This document shows positions 28,852-37,539 of a stretch of DNA of 64,000 nt, piece by piece. The stretch covers positions 1,364,001 to 1,428,000 of the forward strand of contig NC_015436.1 of the NCBI RefSeq assembly GCF_000208385.1. Reading direction: 5' to 3'. The notes beneath the pieces were generated by a model. It was not told where the DNA came from and did not search any database. It saw only the letters and a list, made by a program, of their open reading frames with translations. Position 1 is the first letter of the stretch. Each line of letters begins with the position of its first letter. The DNA is from Parasphaerochaeta coccoides DSM 17374. Its GTDB lineage: Bacteria > Spirochaetota > Spirochaetia > Sphaerochaetales > Sphaerochaetaceae. Made by a program: the position numbers and the translations under genes.

Positions 28852-28886
28852 CTACCCTCAGATGTCTCTGAGGGTAGTTTGTGTTT
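28852..28886 (+). terminator. Rho-independent terminator after oppF
   Basis: Perfect 10-base arms CTACCCTCAG (28852-28861) and CTGAGGGTAG (28868-28877), loop ATGTCT, then TTTGTGTTT. It also covers the stop codon of the opposing gene at 28858. Confidence 0.8.
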
Positions 28887-29421
28887 CTTGGTCGTAGGGA
28901 CGATCCATGTCAAAAGGTAAACCGCAAAGCTCGGAAATAATGCGGCCTGTCTGTTCCGTCCGTCCTCCTGATACCCGCTCGGAAATGATTTCAATGTCGA
29001 TTTTTCCATCTTGAAATGTCTCAAGGCTCAAGACGACCATAGGGGCGTTTCCCCATCTCCTCTTGGGTGCGTCAGGACCGGTTTTCATCGTGCCTTTGCG
29101 GAAATGCCTCACCACGACTTTCCTGATGTCAGCGCACGGGATAATTCTCCGGCGTACCACTGGCCATATCCCGAAATAAGAGATAATGTTTTCTGACACG
29201 GGGGAAAATATCCATTTTTCCACGTATAACGCTCCACACAGGCTCAAAAAGAGAATAAAGAGAGGCGGGATATAGGACACTCCTGCCCCCCCCCCGTCCA
29301 TCACCACGGACAGGAAGCCCGTCCCCAGGATGAAGGAAAAAAGAATACAGATGATTCTGAACGAGAGTGTCGTCGCGTAGAAATAGGAACCATCAGTTTT
29401 CTTTCGTCCTCTCAGCCGCAT
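28858..29421 (-). CDS. Hypothetical membrane protein with two N-terminal helices and a soluble C-terminal domain
   Basis: 187 residues, start ATG 29421 with AAAAGGAG upstream. Two hydrophobic segments (about 17-39 and 50-72) are followed by about 110 residues rich in beta-forming residues (SYFGIWPVVRRRIIPCADIRKVVV), resembling bacterial PH-like (YdbT/DUF-type) domains behind a membrane hairpin. The link to PH-like domains is by layout only. The loop between the helices is encoded by a run of ten G on the coding strand. It is located between oppF and oppA on the opposite strand. Confidence 0.6.
   Translation of the reverse strand: MRLRGRKKTDGSYFYATTLSFRIICILFSFILGTGFLSVVMDGGGAGVSYIPPLFILFLSLCGALYVEKWIFSPVSENIISYFGIWPVVRRRIIPCADIRKVVVRHFRKGTMKTGPDAPKRRWGNAPMVVLSLETFQDGKIDIEIISERVSGGRTEQTGRIISELCGLPFDMDRPYDQETQTTLRDI
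29286..29295. repeat. Homopolymer run of ten C (G on the coding strand) inside a gene
   Basis: Ten identical bases encode the Gly-Gly-Gly part of VVMDGGGAGVSY in the membrane protein at 28858-29421. A change of one base would shift the frame after residue 45, before the soluble domain. Such tracts are mutation-prone and can act as on/off switches. Confidence 0.7.
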
Positions 29422-29702
29422 AAAAGTCTCCTTTTGGCACTCTGCCAGCTTTCTTGCTATCATACGGCAGGACTTCTTGATAGGTCAATTCATATAATAT
29501 TTCATAGGTCGATGCAAATCTAAACGGTATCGGCTGCCCGCAAACGATGCGTCAGTTCATTTTTTTGCGGTTTTCCGCAATCTACCGTACCCCTAATACC
29601 CTGAAAGAAACGAAATGTAGAGAATGGGTTTTACTTTTTCCCAAAAAAATGACATACTTTATTCTAATTTCGGAAATATCAACTTCATAAGGAGATAAGA
29701 CA
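29422..29702 (+). promoter_or_regulatory. Intergenic region ahead of oppA
   Basis: Divergent region between the membrane protein (minus) and oppA (plus). It holds a TATAAT at about 29494, a small stem TTGCGG/CCGCAA (29565-29580), and a possible promoter TTTACT (29630-29635), 17 bases, CATACT (29653-29658) close to the oppA SD AAGGAG. None of the -35 boxes is good, so promoter positions are tentative. Confidence 0.35.
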
Positions 29703-31385
29703 ATGAAAAGAATCATGACTGTTCTGATCGGCGTTTTGTTGGTTGGTGCTCTTTTCGTCTCCTGCGGAGGTGGTAGTCAGGCTCCCGCCACAACTACTAC
29801 CACTCCTGCGGCAACGACAACACCGGCTGCAACGACTCCGGCTCCGGCTACCACTACCCCTGCTCCCGCAGCCCCTGCTGCTACAGCTACGGGTGAGGTC
29901 GTATTCCGGTTTAACAATGTCGCGGAGCCAGAATCCCTCGATCCTCACCAGATCCAGGGCGTTCCCGAACACCGCCTCTACATGGCGATCTTCGAAGGCT
30001 TGGTCGTTCCTGACCCTGTGACAGCAGAAAGCATCCCCGGCCTGGCCGAAAGTTGGGATATCTCCGAAGACGGCAAGCAATACACCTTCCATCTGCGCAA
30101 GGCTAATTGGAGCGATGGAGTTCCCATCACCGCCCATGACTTCGTATGGTCATGGCTCCGCATGCTTGACCCCAACACGGCTTCCCCTTATGCATGGTTC
30201 CCCGCCATGTTCGTCAAGGGAGCAGAGGAGTATAACTCCGGTGCTGCTGGAGCTGATGCTGTCAGCATCCGTGCGCTCGACGATTATACTTTCCAGATTG
30301 ACCTGATCGGTCCCCTCCCCTATGTACTGGGAGCCCTTGAGCACTACTCCTTCGCGGTCGTACCTCGCCACGCCATTGAGAAGTACGGACAGGACTGGAT
30401 TAAGCCGGAAAACTTCGTCGGAAATGGTCCCTACACCCTCTCCGAGTGGATTCCCCAGCAGTACATCTCCGTCGTCCCCAACAAGGCTTACTGGGACAAG
30501 GATGCCGTCAAGCTGGACAAGGTCATCTTCTACTCCATCGATGACATGACGACCTCCTGGAACATGTACCTGAACGGTGAGATTGACTGGTTGACCAACA
30601 TTCCTCTTGACCAGGTCGAGAGTGCCAAGATGCGCAATGACTATCATGTCTCTCCGCAGATCTCCACCTATTACTATGTCTTCCAGACACAGAAGGCTCC
30701 GTTCAACAATCCGTTGGTCAGAAAGGCTTTCGCCCTTTCCGTTGACCGCCAGGCTCTTGTTGACCGTGTAATCCGCCAGGGACAGCTCCCCGCATGGGGC
30801 ATTGTACCTGAGATGCCGGGCTATGAAGGTCTCGGTGAGCCTCAGTATGATATCGCTTTGGCGCAGGATCTTCTGGCACAGGCCGGATATTCGAACGGAA
30901 TCGGATTCCCCAAGACGTCCATCCTTTACAACACTCTCGACAGCCACAAGGCTATCGCTGAGTTCCTGCAACAGGAATGGAAGAACAACCTGGGAGTCAC
31001 GCTGGAGCTTGACAACAAGGAATGGGCGACCTACTTGTCCGAGAGAAATGCCGGCAACTTCCAGATTGCTCGTGCCGGATGGGTCGGTGACTACCAGGAT
31101 CCGAACACCTTCCTTGACATGTTCATCACTGGCGCTGGCATGAACGGCGGCAAGTACTCCAATGATATCTACGACCTGCTGATCAATGAAGCGGCTCGCA
31201 TGGCTGCCGGTGCTGATCGTTTTGGTGTTCTCCAGACTGCTGAGGACATCCTGATCAACCAGGATCAGGCTCTCATGCCGTTGTACTACTATGTATCCAT
31301 CAACATGATTAATACGAGTATCTGGGGTGGATGGCATATGAACCCGATGGACTACCATCCGGTCAAGGACATTTACAAGAAGTAG
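29703..31385 (+). CDS. oppA: Oligopeptide-binding lipoprotein OppA
   Basis: Extracytoplasmic peptide-binding protein (SBP family 5), 560 residues. Signal peptide with lipobox GALFVSC (lipid-bearing Cys near residue 21), then an unusually long Thr/Pro/Ala-rich tether (about 25-62), then the SBP_bac_5 fold with FRFNNVAEPESLDPHQIQG, the SWDISEDGKQYTFHLRK block and HDFVWSWLRMLDP. SD AAGGAG; own terminator. Single copy, some 900 bases from oppF. The low-complexity tether probably spans the periplasmic or cell-surface layer. Confidence 0.95.
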   Translation: MKRIMTVLIGVLLVGALFVSCGGGSQAPATTTTTPAATTTPAATTPAPATTTPAPAAPAATATGEVVFRFNNVAEPESLDPHQIQGVPEHRLYMAIFEGLVVPDPVTAESIPGLAESWDISEDGKQYTFHLRKANWSDGVPITAHDFVWSWLRMLDPNTASPYAWFPAMFVKGAEEYNSGAAGADAVSIRALDDYTFQIDLIGPLPYVLGALEHYSFAVVPRHAIEKYGQDWIKPENFVGNGPYTLSEWIPQQYISVVPNKAYWDKDAVKLDKVIFYSIDDMTTSWNMYLNGEIDWLTNIPLDQVESAKMRNDYHVSPQISTYYYVFQTQKAPFNNPLVRKAFALSVDRQALVDRVIRQGQLPAWGIVPEMPGYEGLGEPQYDIALAQDLLAQAGYSNGIGFPKTSILYNTLDSHKAIAEFLQQEWKNNLGVTLELDNKEWATYLSERNAGNFQIARAGWVGDYQDPNTFLDMFITGAGMNGGKYSNDIYDLLINEAARMAAGADRFGVLQTAEDILINQDQALMPLYYYVSINMINTSIWGGWHMNPMDYHPVKDIYKK

Positions 31386-31449
31386 TAGCCTGACGGTGTC
31401 CATGAGGCACTGGAAAGAACCTGACTACTTTATCTAACGGTATTTATAA

Positions 31450-31482
31450 GCCACTCTCCGGGGTTCGGGGAGTGGCTTTTTT
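31450..31482 (+). terminator. Rho-independent terminator after oppA
   Basis: Arms GCCACTCTCC (31450-31459) and GGGGAGTGGC (31467-31476) with one G-U pair, then six T. Confidence 0.92.
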
Positions 31483-31489
31483 ATAGTCT

Positions 31490-31920
31490 CGTGAATACCG
31501 ACGGTTCATGCATCGGTGGCTGATCCCAATTGCGGTATTGTTGATTCCTTTGGCGATGTCATTGACTTCGCCGGGTTTGAAGCTTAGAATACTCCTTCCG
31601 GTTTAGGGCTTAGAATCCATCAGTCATTCGTTGTCTTCTTCCTTTTTGCGCTGCCGATCTTGATGATAGTGACTGCCGTTTCCATCTATGTCATCACCCA
31701 TGTGCAAAGAGAAACGTCGAATGAAAACTTAGGGAAGGTCATGGCGATCATCATGGCGGTGTCGCAATGCGCCGCTCCTGTCGGTCAAATCGTCTATGGC
31801 TTCGTCTTTGAAGCTTTTAACAAAGCAGCTTATGTGCCTGCGCTGCTTGCGAGTATCGCTACCATGATAATCGCGGTAATGGCACGAACCATGGTGAAAA
31901 ATAAGGAGTCTTTATCTTGA
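31490..31920 (+). pseudogene. Remnant of an MFS (macrolide-efflux-like) transporter, C-terminal part, frameshifted
   Basis: Starting right after the oppA terminator, one frame reads HRWLIPIAVLLIPLAMSL and stops at a TAG (31604). Another frame, open from 31588, continues FFLFALPILMIV, THVQRETSNENLGKVMAII and APVGQIVYGFVFE to the TGA at 31920. Joined, they are the last two or three helices of an MFS drug exporter; the first nine or so are missing. At the break an imperfect repeat (GCTTAGAAT at 31582 and again at 31608, offset 26 bases) explains the frame change. Its TGA overlaps the ABC gene start, so it was once the first gene of that operon. Confidence 0.8.
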
Positions 31921-32642
31921 CACACATCGTATCCATCAGAAATCTCACAAAGGCCTTCGGAACCCATGAGGTCATCCGGAACTGCACCATCTCTGTGAAT
32001 GAAGGAGAAATCTACGGCTTTTTAGGCGCGAACGGCGCGGGAAAGACCACGGTGTTAAAGCTAATTGCGGGGCTTTTGAATCCGACAAGCGGACGGATAG
32101 AGGTTTGCGGTATGGAACATCCCGGCAACAGGGAGGCAATCCTGAGAAACATCGGCAGTCTGATTGAGGTTCCCGCTTTTTATGAACATCTGTCCGCGAC
32201 AGAGAATTTGGAAATCCACCTTGCCTATATGGGCATACAAAAGGCGGATATTGAAGGAACGCTCAATCGCGTAGGACTGCCCGGAACATCGGCACAGCCG
32301 GTTTCTCAGTTCTCATTAGGTATGCGCCAGAGGCTCGGAATCGCGCGCACGATTATCCACAAGCCGCGCCTCCTGCTTTTGGACGAGCCGATCAACGGGC
32401 TTGACCCGATGGGCATACGGGACATGAGAGAGCTGTTCTCGTCCCTTGCGCACGAGGACGGCATGACTCTGATGATATCAAGCCATATCTTAGGCGAGAT
32501 AGAACATATCGCAAACACCGTCGGGGTAATCGTGGATGGCGCAGTCGTTAAAGAAGTCGCGATGGACTCCATAAAGAAAAATTACCCGGAAGGGCTGGAG
32601 GATTATTTCTTTACCGTCATGAGAGGGAGGGAAGCACAATGA
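31917..32642 (+). CDS. ABC transporter ATP-binding protein, lantibiotic/bacitracin-export type
   Basis: 241-residue ATPase: Walker A GANGAGKTT, signature FSLGMRQRLGIAR, Walker B LLLLDEPINGLDP, switch His SSHILGEIEHIA. The BcrA/LanF-like subfamily is suggested by the FLGANGAGKTTVLKLI start and by the pairing with a small ABC-2 type permease. It begins at TTG 31917, 8 bases after AAGGAG, overlapping the MFS remnant stop. Likely role: export of, or self-protection against, a peptide antibiotic. The expected second permease is absent. Confidence 0.85.
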   Translation: MTHIVSIRNLTKAFGTHEVIRNCTISVNEGEIYGFLGANGAGKTTVLKLIAGLLNPTSGRIEVCGMEHPGNREAILRNIGSLIEVPAFYEHLSATENLEIHLAYMGIQKADIEGTLNRVGLPGTSAQPVSQFSLGMRQRLGIARTIIHKPRLLLLDEPINGLDPMGIRDMRELFSSLAHEDGMTLMISSHILGEIEHIANTVGVIVDGAVVKEVAMDSIKKNYPEGLEDYFFTVMRGREAQ

Positions 32643-33343
32643 CGAACCTTATAAAACTGGAATTGCGGAGGAACAAGATTCGCACATACATCTTCGCGGC
32701 GCTTTACATTACGGCGGGCATACTCGGATTGCTGTATCTGTTCGCCGCCATGCCCTACATGGAGACGGGCGATGCGGACATGGCCGAGTTCGTCAACTAC
32801 ACCGAAATCATGATGTCCGCGGCAATCGTCAATACGGCGGCCTTCTGCGTCCTGTCCGCTGTCATGCACTCCCGGTTCGTGATAGAAGAATACAGGGGTT
32901 CGCAGGCCATACTGCTGTTCTCCTATCCCGTGAGCAGGAAGAAAGTGTTCCTGTCCAAACTGGCTCTTGTGAGTATGACTACGATAGCCGGATTGATTAT
33001 CAGCAACCTGATTGTGTTCTCGGTATTCCTCGGAATGGAATCCGTGTTTTCGCTTGTCGGTGATAAGGTTACATCCGATCTGCTGGCGCACCTGATTATC
33101 CTGACTGTTGTCACGTCAGCTCTGGCTGCGGCAATCGGTGTTGTTTCTTTGTCAATAGGCTTTCGCAAGAAGTCTTCTCAGGCAACTATCGTATCTGCCG
33201 TTGTGTTGATGGCGCTCTTTTGTAGTGCTATTTCCAACATAGGTGTGGGTGGTTTTCTCGCCGTAGCTATCGGGATTATCCTGCTGATAGCCGTGATAGT
33301 GACCGGCGGATTGGTGAAGAAGATTACCCATATGGAGGCGTGA
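32639..33343 (+). CDS. ABC-2 type permease, partner of the upstream ATPase
   Basis: 234 residues with six predicted helices (first at about 17-37, last at about 205-225), a soluble stretch MPYMETGDADMAEFV after helix 1, and the YRGSQAILLFSYPVSRKKVF loop typical of antibiotic-peptide ABC permeases. The start overlaps the ATPase stop by 4 bases. Together with the ATPase and the MFS remnant it forms a module inserted between the oppA terminator and the GH4 gene. Confidence 0.8.
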   Translation: MTNLIKLELRRNKIRTYIFAALYITAGILGLLYLFAAMPYMETGDADMAEFVNYTEIMMSAAIVNTAAFCVLSAVMHSRFVIEEYRGSQAILLFSYPVSRKKVFLSKLALVSMTTIAGLIISNLIVFSVFLGMESVFSLVGDKVTSDLLAHLIILTVVTSALAAAIGVVSLSIGFRKKSSQATIVSAVVLMALFCSAISNIGVGGFLAVAIGIILLIAVIVTGGLVKKITHMEA

Positions 33344-33367
33344 ATTATCATAATTGTGTATTGAAAC

Positions 33368-33428
33368 AAAGACATACCGCCCGGTACTAATGGACATAAT
33401 GAACACAGTACCGGCACGTACGTCTTTT
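33368..33428 (+). terminator. Terminator after the ABC exporter
   Basis: Long interrupted stem: AAAGAC at 33368 pairs with GTCTTT at 33422, and CCGGTAC pairs with GTACCGG around a 20-base loop, followed by T-rich sequence. The internal mismatches make it weaker than the others. Confidence 0.5.
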
Positions 33429-33507
33429 TCCGTCTTTCCCGTCTTTTCCGACACGGAAGTCTCGACAGCCTTGACTTTGGCAGCCTTGCCCGTCGGTTTT
33501 CCCCGCC

Positions 33508-34851
33508 TCAATACTGCAACGCGGACGCTTTGAGCATCCGGTCGAACAATTCCCGTGCCTTGTCCCGTGAAATGTTCACCAAAGGATCACAGAGGAAAGC
33601 GGAGAAAAGCAATCCATCATCTCCGGAGACAACCGCGTCAAGCGTCATCTGCTGGACATCACTGACCTGTCTGACCAGATTTTGGACTGCCAACGGAGGA
33701 GCTGACGAGACAAGAGGACGGATGGAATCCTGTGAGATTACCCCGTTGCTCTCCACAATCCGTCCCACGGGCAGATAGTTGATCTGACCCTCGTTGGGAA
33801 AATTGATATTGGTTACCATAGTACGTTCACCCATAAGGGAACGCATGATGTCCACGCCTTCCTCATCAGAAAGCTCAGCCACCAACTCATCATCCTTGAA
33901 GACCTTCTCCCTTTTCTCCTTGGCCGAACGCAACCGCCAATCATAAGGCGTACGAATCACTCCATAGTGATGAAGATCTTCGTCACTGGTCAGGAACCAT
34001 GGGACGAACTCGGCAAGATGCCGATCCCCGGCAGCCCCCAATGCCCCGAAATCACGAAAGAAACTAAGACCTATGATCTGGTCGCAGTCAAACCACTTCT
34101 CATCCTTCAACCTCTGGAGTGCCTGTGCCGTCCTGTTGGTAAATATCGCGGGATTGGAAACAAGCTCAAGAAGATGGGGCATCAGGTCATTGCCCTGCCA
34201 GGTAGCCTTGGTCAGGAAGGTGAAGTGATTTACCCCCGTAATGTCAATCTTTATATCCCTGCGGTCCGGTCGGGGGACGGAGAACCACCGGGAGACTCCA
34301 TCGGCAAGGAAGTTCTGGGTATGAAATACCTCATGGCAGCAACCGAGAGCCTTTATCCCAGGAAAGGCATGGTACAGCGCGGCAGTACACAAGGTCATAG
34401 GATTGGTGTAGTTGATGACCCACGCATCAGGACAGTATTTCTCAATCTGTCGGGCGAAATCAAAGAAAATCGGTAATGCCCTGCGGGCACGCATGATGCC
34501 GCCGGGTCCGGTGGTATCTCCGACGGACTGCAAGATTCCATATTCTTCAGGCAGAACCAGATCCCCGTAACGGCATTCAGTCTTTCCTGGCTCAATTGAG
34601 ATAACCACCAAATCACAACCAGAGAGAGCCTCGCCTATCTCATCGCATGCCTCAACCTGAAATCGCCCTTCGCTTTTGTTGACGGAAAACACTTGACGCG
34701 CGACAGCTACGTTGTTCCGTGCCGCTGCCTTATCGATATCGTACAGAACCAAGCTTCCGTGCGTCGTGGTATTGTACGCAAGGTCCTTCATGAACTGTAT
34801 TGCCCAAAGACGACTTCCTCCACCGATGATGCAGATGCGGGTCTTTTTCAT
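33508..34851 (-). CDS. GH4 glycosidase with CHEV motif, probable alpha-galacturonidase (LplD type)
   Basis: NAD- and Mn-dependent family 4 glycosidase, 447 residues: N-terminal Rossmann start ICIIGGGSR (7-14), NYTNPM (147-152), CHEV (172-175) and GVNHF (206-210). In GH4 the residues after the metal-binding Cys-His sort substrates; CHEV is the mark reported for alpha-galacturonidases such as Bacillus LplD. The nearby CUT1 importer and YesMN-like regulators make an LplABCD-type locus, supporting a uronic-acid oligosaccharide substrate. SD AGGAGG. It lies away from the ABC genes, divergent to the regulator. Confidence 0.8.
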   Translation of the reverse strand: MKKTRICIIGGGSRLWAIQFMKDLAYNTTTHGSLVLYDIDKAAARNNVAVARQVFSVNKSEGRFQVEACDEIGEALSGCDLVVISIEPGKTECRYGDLVLPEEYGILQSVGDTTGPGGIMRARRALPIFFDFARQIEKYCPDAWVINYTNPMTLCTAALYHAFPGIKALGCCHEVFHTQNFLADGVSRWFSVPRPDRRDIKIDITGVNHFTFLTKATWQGNDLMPHLLELVSNPAIFTNRTAQALQRLKDEKWFDCDQIIGLSFFRDFGALGAAGDRHLAEFVPWFLTSDEDLHHYGVIRTPYDWRLRSAKEKREKVFKDDELVAELSDEEGVDIMRSLMGERTMVTNINFPNEGQINYLPVGRIVESNGVISQDSIRPLVSSAPPLAVQNLVRQVSDVQQMTLDAVVSGDDGLLFSAFLCDPLVNISRDKARELFDRMLKASALQY

Positions 34852-34937
34852 ATTCCGTTCCTCCTATTCCTGCCCTATTATCATGCCTGTCCCACCGGAT
34901 TGCATAGGTCGCTTAGTTTGACATTCGGTATCTTTTC

Positions 34938-34969
34938 TTGACATGAACCGGAAAAATCAATGATATGAT
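34938..34969 (+). promoter_or_regulatory. Promoter of the response regulator gene, possibly giving a leaderless mRNA
   Basis: TTGACA at 34938-34943; the -10 is TGATAT at 17 bases (34961-34966) or the better TATGAT at 20 bases (34964-34969). Either places the transcript start at or within a few bases of the ATG at 34976, which has no SD. Confidence 0.45.
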
Positions 34970-34975
34970 ATCATC

Positions 34976-35713
34976 ATGTATTCGTTGATTATCATAGATG
35001 ATGAAAAAGAACTTTTGGAAGGGCTCGCGCACTATTTCCCGTGGGAATCCATTGGTTTTATCACCGTCGGAGCTTTCAGTGATGCCAAGAGTGCCCTTGC
35101 ATATTGCCGGGATAATCCGGTCGATGTAGTCCTGACGGACATCCGCATGCCTTTCCTTTCCGGTCTCGACCTGATCAAAGAACTCCGTACACACAATCCA
35201 ACCCCAATATTCTGCGTCATGAGCGCCTACAGCGACTTTGAATATGCCAAGCAAGCCATTGCATTCGGCGTGAAGGAATACTTGGTCAAACCTCTATCTT
35301 TTGATGATCTCAGGGCCTCTTTCCAGAAAATCCATGCGCATCTTGACGGGACTCCCGTTCTCCTGCCCTCTGAATACAGTCATGATGAGACGCTTCCCCT
35401 GATCAGCCAGACCCTTGCCATCATTGAGAAGCGGTTAGGGACATGTTCGTTGCAGAACATTGCCGGAGAATTGAATATATCCGCCAGCTATCTGTCACGG
35501 CTTTTCAAGAAAGAGGTCGGACAAAACTTCCAGGAATACCTGCTCAAGAGGAAAATGGACATGGCCGGGAAGATGCTTTCCGGCAAGGTGGAATACAGGA
35601 ACAAAGAAATAGCCCGGACACTCGGATATCAGGATACCCAGAATTTTTGCAGGACTTTCCGCAGATATTTCAAGACATCTCCACAGCAATACAGACAAGA
35701 GAACAAGACATGA
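34976..35713 (+). CDS. Two-component response regulator with AraC-type DNA-binding domain (YesN-like)
   Basis: 245 residues: receiver domain 1-120 with acidic pocket D8/D9, phospho-Asp55 (VLTDIRMP) and Lys in LVKPLSF; AraC/XylS helix-turn-helix pair about 145-243 (IAGELNISASYLSRLFKKEVG and IARTLGYQDTQNFCRTFRRYF). It is coupled by ATGA overlap to the sensor kinase. By analogy with YesMN/LplR-type systems it should activate the adjacent sugar ABC operon. Confidence 0.9.
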   Translation: MYSLIIIDDEKELLEGLAHYFPWESIGFITVGAFSDAKSALAYCRDNPVDVVLTDIRMPFLSGLDLIKELRTHNPTPIFCVMSAYSDFEYAKQAIAFGVKEYLVKPLSFDDLRASFQKIHAHLDGTPVLLPSEYSHDETLPLISQTLAIIEKRLGTCSLQNIAGELNISASYLSRLFKKEVGQNFQEYLLKRKMDMAGKMLSGKVEYRNKEIARTLGYQDTQNFCRTFRRYFKTSPQQYRQENKT

Positions 35714-37539
35714 CGAACAGCAAGAACAGGATATTCAGGATATTCCTCCGTCACAGTCTTCCGTTGCTCATTGTGACGCTGCTCTTTGGGACAGGGGCAA
35801 CCATCATGGTCCGCAGCTTCATCCAGCGCAACAGCATCAGCCAGGCTCATCGAACCTTAAACCAGATAAGCGCGTATTACGATGTCATCCTTGACGAAAT
35901 GGATTCCCTGAGCCTGATGCTCAGTACCAATCCTGAGATGCTGGTGAGGTTGCAGAACATCCTTGAAAACGAAGCAAGCATCGACCTGGATACCTTCCGT
36001 GAAATCAAGCTCATCCGTTCCTTTCTCTCCGCTCCAGCCAACGCGCGACCGTACATCGAAGGCATCTATGTCTATCTGGAAAACCACCGACAACTGGTTC
36101 TGTCAGGCAACCTTGGATTCGTCACCCTGCCAACGATGGAGGATGCTTCCTGGTACAGGACATACAGGGCAATGCCGACAGATATCCAAGAATACTCGGA
36201 ACATGTGACCATCCGGGAAGGAACTGCCACCGAACAGAGCATCATCCGTATATATCGCCGGATTACCACTTTCGCCGGAGCTCCGCTGGGAATCATCGTC
36301 CTGGACATCAAGGAAAGCGCCCTTGCACAAAGCTACATGGTTGGAGAAGGTGAACGTTTCTCCGTTTACAACAACAATGAAAACTTACTTTTTTCCAATC
36401 CTCCCGGAGCTTCTGCCTACCCGAAGGACGACCTGGAGCTTTTTCAGGCAAAATCAGGCAAGTATGGGTGGACGTATGTCCTGAGCATCTACAAACCACA
36501 GCTTTATGCTCTTTCGATCACTTTGAGGAATTATACTCTTGCGCTCACCATTTTCGCTTTGCTCATAGGCCTTTTCCTGACTCACCGAACCAATCGGCGG
36601 GAACACCAGTTCCTCGCCAATGTGATGAAACAACTCACACAGGTCGGGGATATAGACTTAAAGGGAAAAACTCCCTCGGAATATCGCAACATATTCGATT
36701 ATCTCAACTACCATGTCATCAAGACCTTCATTGAGCAGGACTACCTGCGGTGGCAGAAAGAAGCCATGGAATACCGCGCCTTACAGATGCAGATTAATCC
36801 TCACTTCCTGTTCAATGCGCTGGACACAATCAACTGGAAGGCAGTGAGACTTGCCGAGGGGGAGAACGATGTAAGCCGAATGATCCTATTGCTCTCAAAA
36901 CTCATCAAATATTCATTGCAGGTGGATGGATTGGATGGAGTCCCGCTGGAAAAGGAACTGGAACAAACCGACTGCTACATCCAACTCCAGCAGATACGTT
37001 TCCGTGATTCTTTCACCTTCACGTGTGATGTGGACAGTACTCTGCGGGACGTCCTGGTTCCCAGCATGTTCTTTCAGCCAATTTTGGAGAACTCCTTCAA
37101 TCATGGTTTCGTCGAAGGTCGGATGCTGGTAATTTCCCTGAGAGCCGAAAGCCTGGGAGAAAATGTCCTGTTCACTATCTCCAACAACGGTAATCCCTTG
37201 TCGACACAGGAACTTGAGCGTCTTAACAAGGACAATTATGATGCCCTTAAGAAAAGAACTTCCCTCGGTTTGCAGAACATCCGCAACCGATTGGAACTTT
37301 TCTCCCAGAGGAAAGGGAGAATGGTCATCTCCAGTGATGGCAGGCAGGGCATGTCGGTCAGCATACTCCTGCAACAAAGACGGTCAGTTTTTCATGCCGG
37401 TGGTGGCGATTCCTTCGACGAAGTACTTCTGGGCGGAGAAGAACAGAATCACCGGCGGCAAGATGGAGAGCAGGCTCATCGCCATGATCTGGTTCCAGTC
37501 GAACTCGGCGGAAATGTCCATTGTCATTCTCAAACCTAA
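35710..37539 (+). CDS. Sensor histidine kinase (YesM-like, His_kinase/LytS type) with a C-terminal read-through tail
   Basis: 609 residues: helix 1 (about 17-35), extracytoplasmic Cache-like sensor (about 36-270), helix 2 (about 273-291), HAMP-like linker, then the His_kinase block with phospho-His365 (MQINPHFLFNALD) and an ATPase domain with N-box PILENSFNHGF and LGLQNIRNRLELF. The family normally stops soon after SVSILLQQ (about 556); here 53 further residues, His/Gly/Glu-rich, are read from the antisense of the permease 3' end. The true start is the ATG at 35710 and not the long upstream frame. Confidence 0.88.
   Translation: MTNSKNRIFRIFLRHSLPLLIVTLLFGTGATIMVRSFIQRNSISQAHRTLNQISAYYDVILDEMDSLSLMLSTNPEMLVRLQNILENEASIDLDTFREIKLIRSFLSAPANARPYIEGIYVYLENHRQLVLSGNLGFVTLPTMEDASWYRTYRAMPTDIQEYSEHVTIREGTATEQSIIRIYRRITTFAGAPLGIIVLDIKESALAQSYMVGEGERFSVYNNNENLLFSNPPGASAYPKDDLELFQAKSGKYGWTYVLSIYKPQLYALSITLRNYTLALTIFALLIGLFLTHRTNRREHQFLANVMKQLTQVGDIDLKGKTPSEYRNIFDYLNYHVIKTFIEQDYLRWQKEAMEYRALQMQINPHFLFNALDTINWKAVRLAEGENDVSRMILLLSKLIKYSLQVDGLDGVPLEKELEQTDCYIQLQQIRFRDSFTFTCDVDSTLRDVLVPSMFFQPILENSFNHGFVEGRMLVISLRAESLGENVLFTISNNGNPLSTQELERLNKDNYDALKKRTSLGLQNIRNRLELFSQRKGRMVISSDGRQGMSVSILLQQRRSVFHAGGGDSFDEVLLGGEEQNHRRQDGEQAHRHDLVPVELGGNVHCHSQT

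Noticed and set aside
30150-31403. 417-residue minus-strand ORF opposite oppA
   Set aside because: oppA is unmistakable on the plus strand and the antisense frame has no domain pattern; long antisense frames are common in genes with this codon use.
35443-35709. Long N-terminal extension of the histidine kinase
   Set aside because: This part overlaps the response regulator in another frame; the ATG at 35710 forms a normal ATGA overlap and is followed at once by the first membrane helix.
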